Source: Polyporus tsugae
Lineage: Eukaryota; Basidiomycota; Agaricomycetes; Polyporales; Polyporaceae
Length of the DNA stretch: 64,000 nt
Assembly (NCBI GenBank): GCA_024305745.1
Contig: JAHRBS010000014.1
Coordinates: 379,501 to 443,500, forward strand
Direction of reading: 5' to 3'
Each line of letters begins with the position of its first letter. Position 1 is the stretch's first letter. A program made the position numbers and the translations under genes. Shown here piece by piece: positions 23,162 through 33,898 of this stretch. Below the pieces are notes generated by a model. The model ran no database searches and was not told the DNA's origin. It saw nothing but the letters and a program-made list of their open reading frames with translations.

Positions 23162-24024
23162 TCACCAGTGTAGGCGATGAGTCGCGCACTGGTATCCCGA
23201 GGGGTTGTTGAACAGATACAGCTGGTGATACTCCTCTGCGTCCCACCAGGGACCCGCCGGAATGATCTGCGTCACAATCTTCGTCCCTGCGAGCAATCGG
23301 GTCAGCATGGTTCAGAGTAAGGGGAGGGTGGGATGGGACGCACCGTGTGGGTCAAAGTGCTTCTTCTGTACCTCTGCGGTGACACGCTTCGCGATCTCCT
23401 CCTGCTCCGGTGTGTTGTAAAAGATGGCAGAACGGTACTCTGCAGAGAAAAACGTTGATGAAGAGGACGAGGAATGGAAATGTGACGGAAGGGAGGTGAG
23501 ATAGGAGAAACGGTCCGGACACGACGGATCTACGCACGAGTGCCGACATCCTTTCCCTGCCGGTTGACGGTCGTAGGGTCGTGGGTGCGGTAGAAGAATT
23601 CTGTGGATCCCAACGGACTTGATTGAGCAGCCCGTGGGCGGCCAACGTGTGCCGCGTATCATGTATGTGCACTCACCGACGAGCTCCTCGTACTTCACAA
23701 GGCTCGGATCGAACTCGATCCGCACCGCCTCTGCGTGGTTCGTCGTGCCAGAGCACACAGTCTTGTAGTCCGGGTTCTTCGAGTCCTCCTTTCCCCCGGT
23801 GAACCCGACTGCCGTCTTGAGGATACCCTTGTTCTCCTTGGGAGGGAAGTGCTTGAGGAAGATGTGTTCGACGCCCCAGAAGCACCCCGAGGCGAACGTC
23901 GCGACTTCTGGTGATCCACTGCCTGTGGGTCCATGAACACACGTACGCGCACAACAGTGGCCGTTGAATAGGGGAATACACATCTGGCGGATTGTGTAGC
24001 AAAGAAGAATTACGTACCGGACAT
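23162..24024 (-). CDS. msrA: Peptide methionine sulfoxide reductase A
   Basis: Five exons (24024..24018, 23922..23677, 23600..23538, 23439..23344, 23286..23162) give 178 aa. The active-site block is EVATFASGCFWGVEH; further MsrA blocks are VGFTGG, HAEAVRIEFDP, EFFYRTHDPTT, QYRSAIFY and a C-terminal Cys in YQCATHRLHW that may serve as resolving cysteine. It reduces methionine-S-sulfoxide in proteins with thioredoxin. The first exon codes only for ATG TCC G; the join is supported by phase and by the usual short N-terminus of the fungal enzymes. Without a longer N-terminal exon it would be cytosolic. Several upstream ATGs in other frames could belong to an alternative, targeted form, but I see no clean join. 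Confidence 0.93.
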
Positions 24025-24773
24025 CGCTGCCGTAAACGCTGCTGAACTGATTCCTTTGGAGAGATTGGGGTTACGAGTGAAGGAAGACAAGATGCCAGAG
24101 AGGCGGTTGAGCATAGAGATGCGAGCTTGGAACTGTAGCTTTGAGCCTGGTGGGTGGCAGAGGCGAGTGCGTCTTCAAGAGCTTGGTCATCGTTCGTCAA
24201 TATAACGCAACTCCACGTGATGCCGGAGATAAGGTATGCTATGGGTACAGCTCGGCTGAAGCTTGAGGGAGTCCGCCGCGGCGAGGAAGGATACAAAGAC
24301 AGCGGCGCCCGCGGATAGGCGCAATGGAAGTCGGACGGACGGAAGGGGTTGGGAACTCCAGTGTAGCAACGGCGCGCGCCATTGTGATATTGAACGCCCG
24401 CGCGAGGAGGTCTGATCCGCCCAATTAGCGACTGGTTACAACGCCAACCAAAATTGGCGAATCTCATATCCCTTCACAAGACACTGATTAGCCGAAGCAT
24501 TTGCAGTTGAGAGCGTATACGAGGGAACAACACGAAAGCGTAGAGTCGAGTCAACAGTCGATACAGGATAACAGTCACTACCAAACTACCTATCCGGACT
24601 GTTATACACAGCAGAATTGCCCGGAAAGAGTCACAAACGGAAGCGAACGCAACACAGGATCTCAGCCTACAGCACAAGCGACGTCCCATGCAACACCCCC
24701 CCACGCAGCCAACGCTACATTTTTGGAGGGATGAAACTCAGGCATATGCTGGCAGGCGTACAAAGGAAGAGGG
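24025..24773. other. Intergenic, no gene seen
   Basis: Upstream of MsrA and downstream of the TPR/F-box gene, both on the minus strand. An open frame continues upstream of MsrA exon 1 for a few hundred bases but carries no known motif. Confidence 0.4.
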
Positions 24774-27114
24774 CTAGAGGAATTGCGTTGGGTCCCTCCA
24801 CTCCGCCTCGCTGCAGCCATAGCAGTCCAACCAGTCCCGAGCATTAAACAGCGTGCGGCCTTTCGGCCACTCCTCCAGCTGGACTTGCCCGTTCGCCATC
24901 GAGACGGTGAAGTACTCGTCGTCGATACGCGCGACGTTGACCATCGGGAAGCCCTGCTCGATCACCGACTGCGCGTCTTCGACGTGGAAGCGCAAGAGGC
25001 CGATATACCGCAGTTGTGGCGGCATACCAGCACGCAGTTGCTACACGGACGAGAGATGAGGCTTGACCGTGACGATCCATAAGGAGTGAGGAGGGAAGAC
25101 GCACCGAGACGAACTCGAGTGTGTTGACCGGTGCCAATGCCTGTAGGGTCAACGCCTGCACTCCGCGAGGCACTAACCACATCGCCACGGGCGCTGCGAC
25201 ATCCTTGGGCAGCGTCGCGGTCAAGCTCCGCAGGCTCGTCAAGGACGGGAGCACACCCCACACCGTCGCGTCGTACCCCAGCCGCTTCAACGCCCAGTCC
25301 GCACTCGGCACCGTCAGCTGCAGCGTCCGCAGCGCCGACCTCCCCTTCAGGAACTCCGAGATCGCAGGGAAGAGGTCGTGGTCGTTGACGCGGTACCCGA
25401 TCAGCGAGAAGGCGAAGTGGTGCAGGAACGGGAGTGCGGTCGGGTGATCCCTGAACTGCGTCGACGCCGTGCACTCGAGGTGACACTCGAGCCGGAGGCT
25501 CTCGAGCTGGTGACCATTAGCGAGGATGTCCGCAAACGCCCGCGAGTCGGCTGGGAAGATGCCCTGGAAGTCGAGGTGGGTGAGGCTCCGGATGGAGACC
25601 ACCTCGGCGGGGAAGCTCCAGTTGGGGTTGTGCAGCGAGAGGTAGCGGACAGAGGACTTGTTTTGGAGGAGGAAGTCGTACACCTGGGTCGGCGCGCCGC
25701 CGGTCGAGTGCAGCGAGAACTGCATGATGTGTTTGAACCGAGGGAACCGCAGTTCTCCCGTGCCGTCGGCAGGCCTGGGTCAGCCGAGACGGTGTCAGTG
25801 CGAAGTCATTATCATTCCCCATACACCGGATGAGTGATAAGAATACCCTTGTACGTACATGAGGGACAGGCCGGTGAGCCGGTGGCTGATGGTCTCCAGG
25901 ATGCGGAGGAAGGAGAACATGTCCTTCCACCTCATCGCGCAGTGGACGTGCTTCAGGTTCGTGAGTTTCGGCAGCGCATTGGAGAGCATCCCCGTTTGGA
26001 ATGTTATCGGGAACGTCTCCCGCCCAGGCACAAAGACACGGAGGGTCTTGACATGGCTGGCAAAGCTGGTGTCGGTGATGATTCGGGTGAGGATGTCTGC
26101 ACTGCGCTGCGATTCTCGCTTTTCTGACGCTGTCCTCGGAGGCCGTGGTGGGAAGGAATGAATGGTCGACAAGGAGCAATTTCAGAAGACGAACATCAGC
26201 ATCGCTTCATCAGGTCATCCGTTGCCAACCTACCAAGCTGCAAGTCAATTCGCTGGAAAAGGAGTTCGCTGGCAATGCGCGACAGAACGTGTGGCACATG
26301 GAGCAACGACTTGAGGTCCCGAGGCGGGAGCCACAGCGCGATCTCCCGCCAGATTTCTGTTGAGAACCCTGGTGTCGTATGGGGCTGAACGGGTGGCTGC
26401 GAGGTGGGCATTGCATGGACGTCAGTAAGAGGAAGGTATGGGAAGATGGAACGAGAACCCATCCCCGGCGAGGACGCGCAACGCACCTGTCCCGGGACTG
26501 CGACGTGCTGCGTCATGAGCGCCGAAGCTTCTGGGTTGTCCGGTTGCAGTTCCAGCGCTGCGAGGATGTCTGCGGGGAAGGCGGGGAGTGGGGAAGGAGC
26601 CTGAGTAAAAAGTGCGCGCGGAGCCGGCTAGAGCAGCCTGGACCGACCTTGGTGCGCGCCGACGTGCAGTCCAGCCGCCAGTCTGGCCTTCGCTCGCATC
26701 AACCGCGCCTTCGCTGCCTTCGGCGGGGACAATTTGGATATCGACAGGCAGGACTGAACCGCGTTCTCTATGAGCGTTCTGGAGCTGTCACGACGCAACC
26801 CGCCACAAAAACGTAGGTGGCACGCGTGACATTGTAAGTAGTAGAATGAACGAGGACGCATGTAAGAGACCAGACATCAGACACGGACACGGGGTTGATA
26901 ACAAGGCAATTACCGACCGGCCAAGCTCTAGATGACCCATGGCAGAGAGCAACACGTCAGCCTTCTCCTCATCCGAGAGGCACGAGGTTATATCTCGGAT
27001 GCTCGCGTCCAGGATTTTCGGGTTGAAGACGTTCATCGACCGGATGATGGGGACTGACGCAGAGGACGAAGAATGGGAGCTGAGTCCCAGACCTGGGTGG
27101 GCTCGATGGTGCAT
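24774..27114 (-). CDS. TPR / F-box / leucine-rich-repeat protein
   Basis: Seven exons (27114..26918, 26784..26648, 26569..26487, 26396..26234, 26123..25859, 25774..25105, 25040..24774) give 593 aa. A TPR-like helical part comes first (KADVLLSAMGHLELGR, KAAKARLMRAKARLAAGL, ALELQPDNPEASAL). Then comes an F-box, FSTEIWREIALWLPPRDL with HVLSRIASELLFQRIDL, and then about 340 aa of leucine-rich repeats (LTNLKHVHCAM, VRYLSLHNPNW, LTHLDFQGIF, LESLRLECHL, LRTLQLTV). It would be a substrate receptor of an SCF ubiquitin ligase. Two of the donors are the unusual GTCGGT. The TPR and F-box parts could be two genes, but the exon phases join cleanly and no stop lies between. The first Met is uncertain; another is 25 codons further in. 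Confidence 0.8.
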
Positions 27115-28224
27115 GTTGGCCGTCAGGATGGCTACAAGAGTATGCTTTTGATGTCGAGGTCAACGTTCCACGCTCCAAACCGTGTCCAACAGTCAACTTG
27201 GTCGCCAGAGTCGTTAAACGCTGACGGGCGTTCTAGGCTTTCAGAGACGAAACAGGGTTGATCTTGGATCTAAGAGACCGTAACCAACGACGAGATGGTG
27301 GAACGCTGCGCGTACGGAACGGGTGCTCGTCGTCGAGGGTGGCGCGTTGTCGTGAGAGCAGTGAGGGCTGAGAGGATGGGGGTCACGGCGACGGGCGAGT
27401 ACAACGTCACCGGATTAATGCCGACCTTCGCCGCGTGATGTCTGCCGCTCGGCGTGTGCGAACTTAAGCACTCTGACCTTCTCGCTATGTTAGTGCGTAT
27501 ACTCACCGTCGAACCTCTTCAGCGCAAGTTGTTGTGCTGGAACTGCACCCGTGTCCCCCGCGCGCGAGAACAGCGCGGAGATCTCGATGCCACACCACGG
27601 ATCAGCCAGGCATCAAGTTTTCCAGTCTAAATCCATGGATGGAAATCGCCTTATATAGACAGCCGTCTCGATCTTCGCCGCGACTAGCCAACCTGCGGGG
27701 ATTGTTCGACCACTTCCTGGGCCATCTTTGGTGGCCACTGTGGTACAGGTGACAATGTGCCTAGCTGGTCCCGCAACTTGGGTGCCAGTGGCACTTGCGC
27801 GTGGGTATATTATACAGAGCATTTCCTGGTACCGTAGTGGAGGAGGGCTGCACCCTCGAACGTCATACTGGCCGTGGTGCATCCCGATGTATTGGACTGT
27901 ATCGTTTCGAACTACGTGCGTCACAAGGACATATTTGTGGCTATGCTCTTATTCGGCTCAGAGTGCGTTGAACATACAACATTTCTCGTTTTGGCAACGC
28001 AAGCGCCCGTGGGTGATTCTACAGTCAAGATAGCGATGGGTTGCGGGGCGTCACACCTGCAAAACGCGATGGCAGTTCGATTCAACATGATACAGATATT
28101 GCTACAAGAATGCAACCCGACCTAGGACAGTTCTATTGCAGTAGGAAGACTCGGAGCTCCTCGTCGTAGTGCCCACCCCTCGGTTCCCATGTGCGCCATA
28201 CCATCTCACCGCAGTCATGCTTGC
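27115..28224. other. Intergenic; one possible exon
   Basis: No complete gene. On the minus strand near 27590-27510 the peptide IEISALFSRAGDTGAVPAQ followed by QLALKRFD and a GTGAGT donor looks protein-like, and a TATATAAGG lies some 60 nt upstream, but no start codon is in frame. An open frame at 27874..28125 (+) has no motif. Confidence 0.3.
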
Positions 28225-30713
28225 CTACATGAACGTGGCATCGTCCGCCCACCCGTGTCCACCACCCATACTCATCGGAAACATGTCCTCGTCCGGTCCC
28301 CACCCCGCGTCGTCCTTGTGCCTCATGGCCTGCAACGAAGTCGGTAAACAAGACGATAGATGATGTGAAAGAGAAACCAAAGACGGACCTTGGTCAAGTA
28401 CTCCTTGCTCACGTTCACGCCCCGCTCGATCTCGTTCAGGAGAAGGCTGTGCTCCTGCGCGTCGACCAGCATCTTGTCCAGCTCGTCCTTCGAGAACTGC
28501 GGCACCGGGTCCGAGAACGTCACCGTCCCGTCCTCCGAGATGCTCGCGTTGATTTCCCCGGAGTCGATCTGCGATTCCGCGTCAGCAACATCGCGACAAC
28601 AAGACATCGGACCCCAAAACACGCAGGGGGACCACAGACTTACCATCGAGAGAATCGTCTCGCGGACCTCTTCAGGGCTATCGATCCCGACCTCCTTCCC
28701 GATGTCTCCCAGCCCGAGCGTCAGGTACGTCGCCGTTAGCTTCTTGATCAGCCACACCGGCGCACGATCGATCGCTTGGTTGACCAGACCCAGGTTCTTT
28801 TCCTGGAGGACGAAAACAAGAGCCATCGTCAGCTGGTCGGGGATAGAGGGGTACGACATGCGCTTACCTGTGCGAAGATGTCTTGGTCCTTGGCGACGAT
28901 CTGGCGAAGGACGTTGACCTGTGCGGGGTAATGCTTGGTCAGGCCTTGGTATGGCGTGTTCTTTATCTGTCGCTGCAGAGCAGGCAGGGTGTATTTTGGA
29001 GGAGGGATAGTCTGCAGCGCGTCGAATTAGGACCGAGGTGGCAATCAATCAGACACGACCTCATACCTCGCCATACTGGATCAGCTGCACGAGCACAAGC
29101 TTCTTGAAGGCCTCGAGCTGGATGGCAGCGGGCACGTGTGCAGGCGCGGTGACACAGATCTCGAAGAACTCCTCCGCTTGTTGCCAGCGTTTGAGTGCGG
29201 CTAGCGCAATGCCGCCTGCGTAGTGGTAGATGAGATTGTCGTTGTAGGTCAAGTCTGACAGCGTCGTGTTAATGGAGGTGATGGGGTGAGAGAGTACTGG
29301 GAGCGCAGCCGTAAAATGGCGATGGGCGACGCAAAGCTTCAAAAAGACGGGGTGGAGAGTCGTGAGGAAGGATGGGTCGGGTGGATATCGCTGGACGAGA
29401 TTTGATAGGGGCCCGATAGCACCCCTTGGCTGTAAACCAAACAGAGGGTCAGATACTGTTCTCTTCCGTCACAATATCAAGTCAGAATAAAAATCCTATT
29501 TTCCGAAGGCCTGCTGAATGCAGAGTGCAGTAGGCGCATTGGATTGGAACGAGCCCATGAGATCTGATCGGTAGAGAAATGGTTCAAACAACGTTACGCC
29601 ACTCAACGGAGCATTCCATCATCGTCGAACCTGACTTCCACTTGCTACAGCGAACGCCCCGAAGGTGGAACGTAGGACGCTGCATCTCTGATCTGCACTG
29701 GCAGCCTGGAAGAACGACGGCAAGTGCAGAGGCAGTTTCAGAGTGACCGAAACACACAGCACAAGCGTTGTCACAAACTTAGAACCTGTGAGCTTCTATG
29801 ACATCGTTCCCCACAGTGACAGCATTTCCGCTCCACCCTGAATTGAAGGTAGGGGAATGGACAGCCGATTGGGAGCACTGGGCTGCCATGTTCGTCTGCA
29901 TGCATCTACCCTGCGATGCATAACAAACGGAATATAGAATAACAGAGCTGCCCCTCGCCACCCCGGTCAGGCATGGTTCCGTAGGCACCCTTGACATCCC
30001 CTGCAGCCGAACGACCGACGATCCTTACAAAAATACACACGCTGTCACCAAACGAAAGACATGCGCTAGTGGAGTAAACGCAAAAGGGCATGGTCGAACG
30101 CAGCGCTTCGCAGCAACCACGGCCGACCTCGCCCCTCCACGACCGGATATTTGGCAAGGGGTTTCGGCGGGCAAACGGTGGCGTTCCACAGAGGGGATAT
30201 GAAACGGGTGTGCTCACGTTGTGTGCTGCCTCGTAATACCGTGCAATGTCCTTTCCGAGCATGGAAACTACAAATGATCAGCGCCACCGAGAACAAGGTC
30301 AATTGTCAGAGGGACATACCACGATCCGCTGCCAATCGTGCATGTGGTGGATCAAAATTGCTGGTGAATGCTTCAATTGCATCGGGTAGTGTAGCATTCG
30401 CTGCTTGGTTTGCGGAGGAGCTCGAGTGCAATCGCGCAGAGCTGCGGCGTGAACGCGGTTACGCAAGCCCCTCTGAAAGATTCGTGTGGTGAACGTACAG
30501 AATGTATAGGAAACCCAAGGTGTTTCTTTGAGGGTCCAGCACAGTCAAAGGGTCCTGCCCGCTTCCCAATGTACTTGCTAGGATCGTCTCCCGCACCTCC
30601 CTGGGTGCGAAGCTCCTGAGGTAGGAGGCGAGGTTGGGTGAATGTGTCGTAATTTGGGTCAGCACGTCGTCGAGCGATGGAAGACCATGTCCGGAGGCTC
30701 CAGCGTGGCTCAT
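28225..30713 (-). CDS. CSN3: COP9 signalosome subunit 3
   Basis: Eight exons (30713..30499, 30441..30320, 30267..30218, 29429..29067, 29011..28868, 28802..28644, 28568..28389, 28329..28225) give 445 aa. Key blocks: DDVLTQITTHSPNLASYL, LTTLHPVFLKLCVAHRHF, YHYAGGIALAALKRWQQA, EAFKKLVLVQLIQYGE, and the PCI part with LTATYLTLGLGDIGK and SISEDGTVTFSD. The tail ends GHGWADDATFM. CSN3 is a PCI-domain scaffold subunit of the CSN, which removes Nedd8 from cullins and so controls SCF ligases. The third intron (about 790 nt) is more than ten times the usual size here. The gene is complete. Confidence 0.9.
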
Positions 30714-31544
30714 TTCAGCAGAATAAGATGCCCTCAGCGAAGGAGGTGGTGGTGGATGAGGGGCACGATGAGCACGACCCGTGTATGCCGGCGCCAGAAC
30801 AGGAGCCACCGCTTAGATAAGCGCCCTCAGAACTGTCCTCTTCAAGTTGCCTCCTCTTGCTCAATCCTCTACTAGTGCCTGCGGAAATACGTCCAAAGTA
30901 CCGGTGCTCCCCCAAGGTTAGTCCAAAGTCCCTGTTTTTACCGTTCATCATTCAACCTCGGAAAATCCTGGCACTGTCTTGGAGGTTGGTCTCAGGGAAA
31001 AGCCTTATCCATGTGTTTCGAGTTGCCCGATATTCATACTGAACTATATATGCAAGTACGACCCGGAAAGGGCGAACATTGTTTTTAGACTTGACTGCAT
31101 GGTGTCTTCGATTGGTCCGGGCGATATGTCCTGGTTAACTTCAATTGGCCGATATCGCGGTTGTGCACCGCATCGACGGTGAATGCTTTCGTGGGCAAGA
31201 GATGCCAATATGTTGTAAATTCGGGGGGCATAACGCATAGGCTGCTATGCGAAATTGGTTGCTCATACTTTCAATGCCTGCCTCGTCGGCAGTTGACTCG
31301 CGGCTTTAATGGGGGTTGCACTCCATGGCCAGGGGTCTCGTCTCACAAATCAACGCTCTGGATTATTATTTCTTGGGCAAGTTCACAAAGTAGGGCTACA
31401 TCCATGCCGACACTCATCACAGATACTGTATGAGATGCTGGTGGCGAGCTAAACCCTGCATTCGTCAAAATATCAAGAGCTCGAGGACTGACGTAATGCC
31501 CACCCGATATTGGGAGGAAAACGAATGTCGGCTCTTGCGAATAC
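30714..31544. other. Divergent promoter region of CSN3 and the WD40 gene
   Basis: About 0.8 kb with short ORFs only. No gene supported. Confidence 0.4.
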
Positions 31545-33682
31545 ATGTTTATTGGCCATGATGCTTATCATCTTCCGGAACTGTTCGTCCGACGATCCGC
31601 TAATGACGGCCCATTTATAGCCGTTCGTGACTCCCGACTAGAAGATCGGAAAAGGTTCTGGCAGGAACTTGAAAAGAGTCGATACATCACCAGGCATTCA
31701 GGACGACCAATGAGCGGCCCAGAAGAACCTCCCAGCTATGCCACATGGGCACCCCCTGTCTACGACATGAATAGCAGGCCCCGACAACTATATTCAACGC
31801 ACCTTCCCCAAAGTCGGGCGAACACGGAAGGGACCGAAGATCCCTACATTTTCGCTCGCATGGCAAAATGGTGCTTTTCCCCATAAACCACATGAGTATC
31901 TTCCCATCAACACGCGCTCCGTCATAGGTGCCCCGATGGCTCGGTCGCACTTGCTCAATGTGAAGACAGATCTTTCAGGTTTCTTGAACTGTAAGCATTC
32001 TCTTCTCTCCGGTCAATGTAGTCTCTTGCGAACATGACAATCTGGGCCCTGGGTGCTATGCAGCCCTCCAGAACTGCTCGGGGTCTCTATAGATGCCACG
32101 GCTTCGACTTCCCTTCCCAAGTCCCTGACACAATCGTCCCCCATCCTCGACTACGCGTGGTATCCCACCGCCAGTCCACGGGACCCGGCGAGCTTCTGCT
32201 TTGTGGCGTCGGTGCGCGAATGCCCGGTGAAGCTCCTCGACGCGTCTGATGGAAGGGCGAGTTTTTACCACCTCCATCCTCCCGGCTCTTTCCAGCGCGC
32301 TAACTCCCCGCCCGTGCCCCCAGCTTCGCGCATCGTATCGCATCGTGGATCATCGCGAGCGACAAGTCGCGCCGCACAGCGTGGCGTTTAACGTCGGGGC
32401 AAACAAGTGCGTCGATCCCGGCTCCGAACCCCGCTTCCGCATCCTCACGTACGTAACCCGTGCCTTTGTGGCGCCAGGCTTTATTGCGGATTCGAGGACG
32501 CAATAGAAGTCTTCGACATCCACCGCCCGGGGGAAGGCACGCGGTTGCGCACGACGCCTTCGAAGAAGAGCAGGGATGGGCTCAAAGGTGAGTTCTCCCG
32601 AACCTCGCCACGCCTGAGAGCGCAGACGTATTCAGTCCGATGCTTATCGGCAGGAATCGTATCGGCTCTGGCGTTCGCACCAGATGGGTCATCCGACCTC
32701 TACGCCGCAGGCTCGTTCAGCCCCTCCGCCCCATCTTCGTCCAACATAGCGATCTTCTCCGAGACAAATGGCGATGCTCCCATAATGTTTGTCGGGGCGG
32801 AGGATCAGCAGCCCGGGGGTGGAGCGGGGTATGGGGTGCGGGCCAGTGTTTCCCAGGTGAGTCCATAGCATGCGCACGCGATAAGGGTCCGAAACTGAGA
32901 AGGGTCACCAGCTGATGTTTAATCCCGCGAGACCCTTTCTGCTTTTCGCTTCCTTCAGACGTGTGGACGAAATCTACTGCTGGGATCTGAGGGGTGACGT
33001 GAGCCGGCCGGTCGAGGTCTTCAGCACGCACTCCACGCTGCCGATCAGAAATCTGACGAACCAGAGGCTACGGTTCGACCTTGACTTTGGAGGGAATTGG
33101 CTCGCCGTAGGAGAAGAGGTGAGCGCGCTCCGTTACATGTCTTTTACACGGGGCGTTAACGAGGCATGCACGGGTACGCCTGAACGCCAATAGGGGGGCG
33201 GCGTCTCAGTGTTCGATCTTGCTATGCCGAACAGCACAGTCGGAGGGAAGGGGCAGGAGAGCGGACCCCCCTCAAGTCCGATGTCAACGCCACCAACCAT
33301 GCCAACCTTGCGGTATGAAGCTCATGGTGGTAAGTTTTCTCTGCTTGAAACTGTCCGTTGCTGTGAGTTGCCTCATTCGCGACATTGGACAGATGCGGTA
33401 GGCTCGGTTGCATTTCATCCTCTCCGTCCGTTGTTGCTGTCAGTGTCAGGGTCTCGGCATTTCGATCACGTCGACGCGGCATCGAGGGTTTCCTCGGACT
33501 CGTCTACTTCGGACTCTGAAGGCGACATAGAAGAGCACACAGAGTGTCCTCCGACTCGGCGAAGCACGCGCGCAGTGATGAGAAGTCGTAACAAGCCGCG
33601 GCCAGTCGCATTGGATACGACGATCAAGCTATGGGGATTCGGACAGGAGGCAAGCAGTGGAGGGCAGGAGAGAGGGAGGTAA
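31545..33682 (+). CDS. WD40 protein, WRAP53/TCAB1 family
   Basis: Nine exons (31545..31870, 31928..31990, 32064..32256, 32324..32406, 32478..32587, 32654..32856, 32912..33118, 33194..33329, 33393..33682) give 536 aa. Blocks of the family: MAKWCPDGSVALAQC, SPILDYAWYPTASPRDP, HSVAFNVGANKLYCGFED, VFDIHRPGEGT, GIVSALAFAPDG, IYCWDLRGD, VAFHPLRPLLLSVSG, and a final DTTIKLWGF. The animal protein binds Cajal-body RNAs and telomerase RNA; the yeast relative Swt21 acts in splicing. In a basidiomycete, an snRNA or telomerase-RNA role is inference. Intron 3 has a GC donor (AGG/GCGAGT), required to keep SDGRLRASYRIVDH in frame. The acidic, Ser-rich insert in the last exon is lineage-specific. Confidence 0.85.
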
Positions 33683-33898
33683 CAGCACACGAAGAAGTGT
33701 CTGTGCACATTATCTTACTGTTACAATGCATAGTACCTAACAATATGGAAGCATAACAGGAACGACGCAGAATTACATAGGAAGGGTTCAAAACAAGGGC
33801 AAAGTCTAAATGCGAGAGAAGTGGCCAATAGTAGACGAGAAGCGAAGACGGGACAAAATTGGGGGAGTGTCCAAGGCAACGTTTCACAACGTTCCTCT
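33683..33898. other. Short convergent spacer
   Basis: 216 bp between the stop codons of the WD40 gene and the P450 gene; holds both 3' UTRs. Confidence 0.5.
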
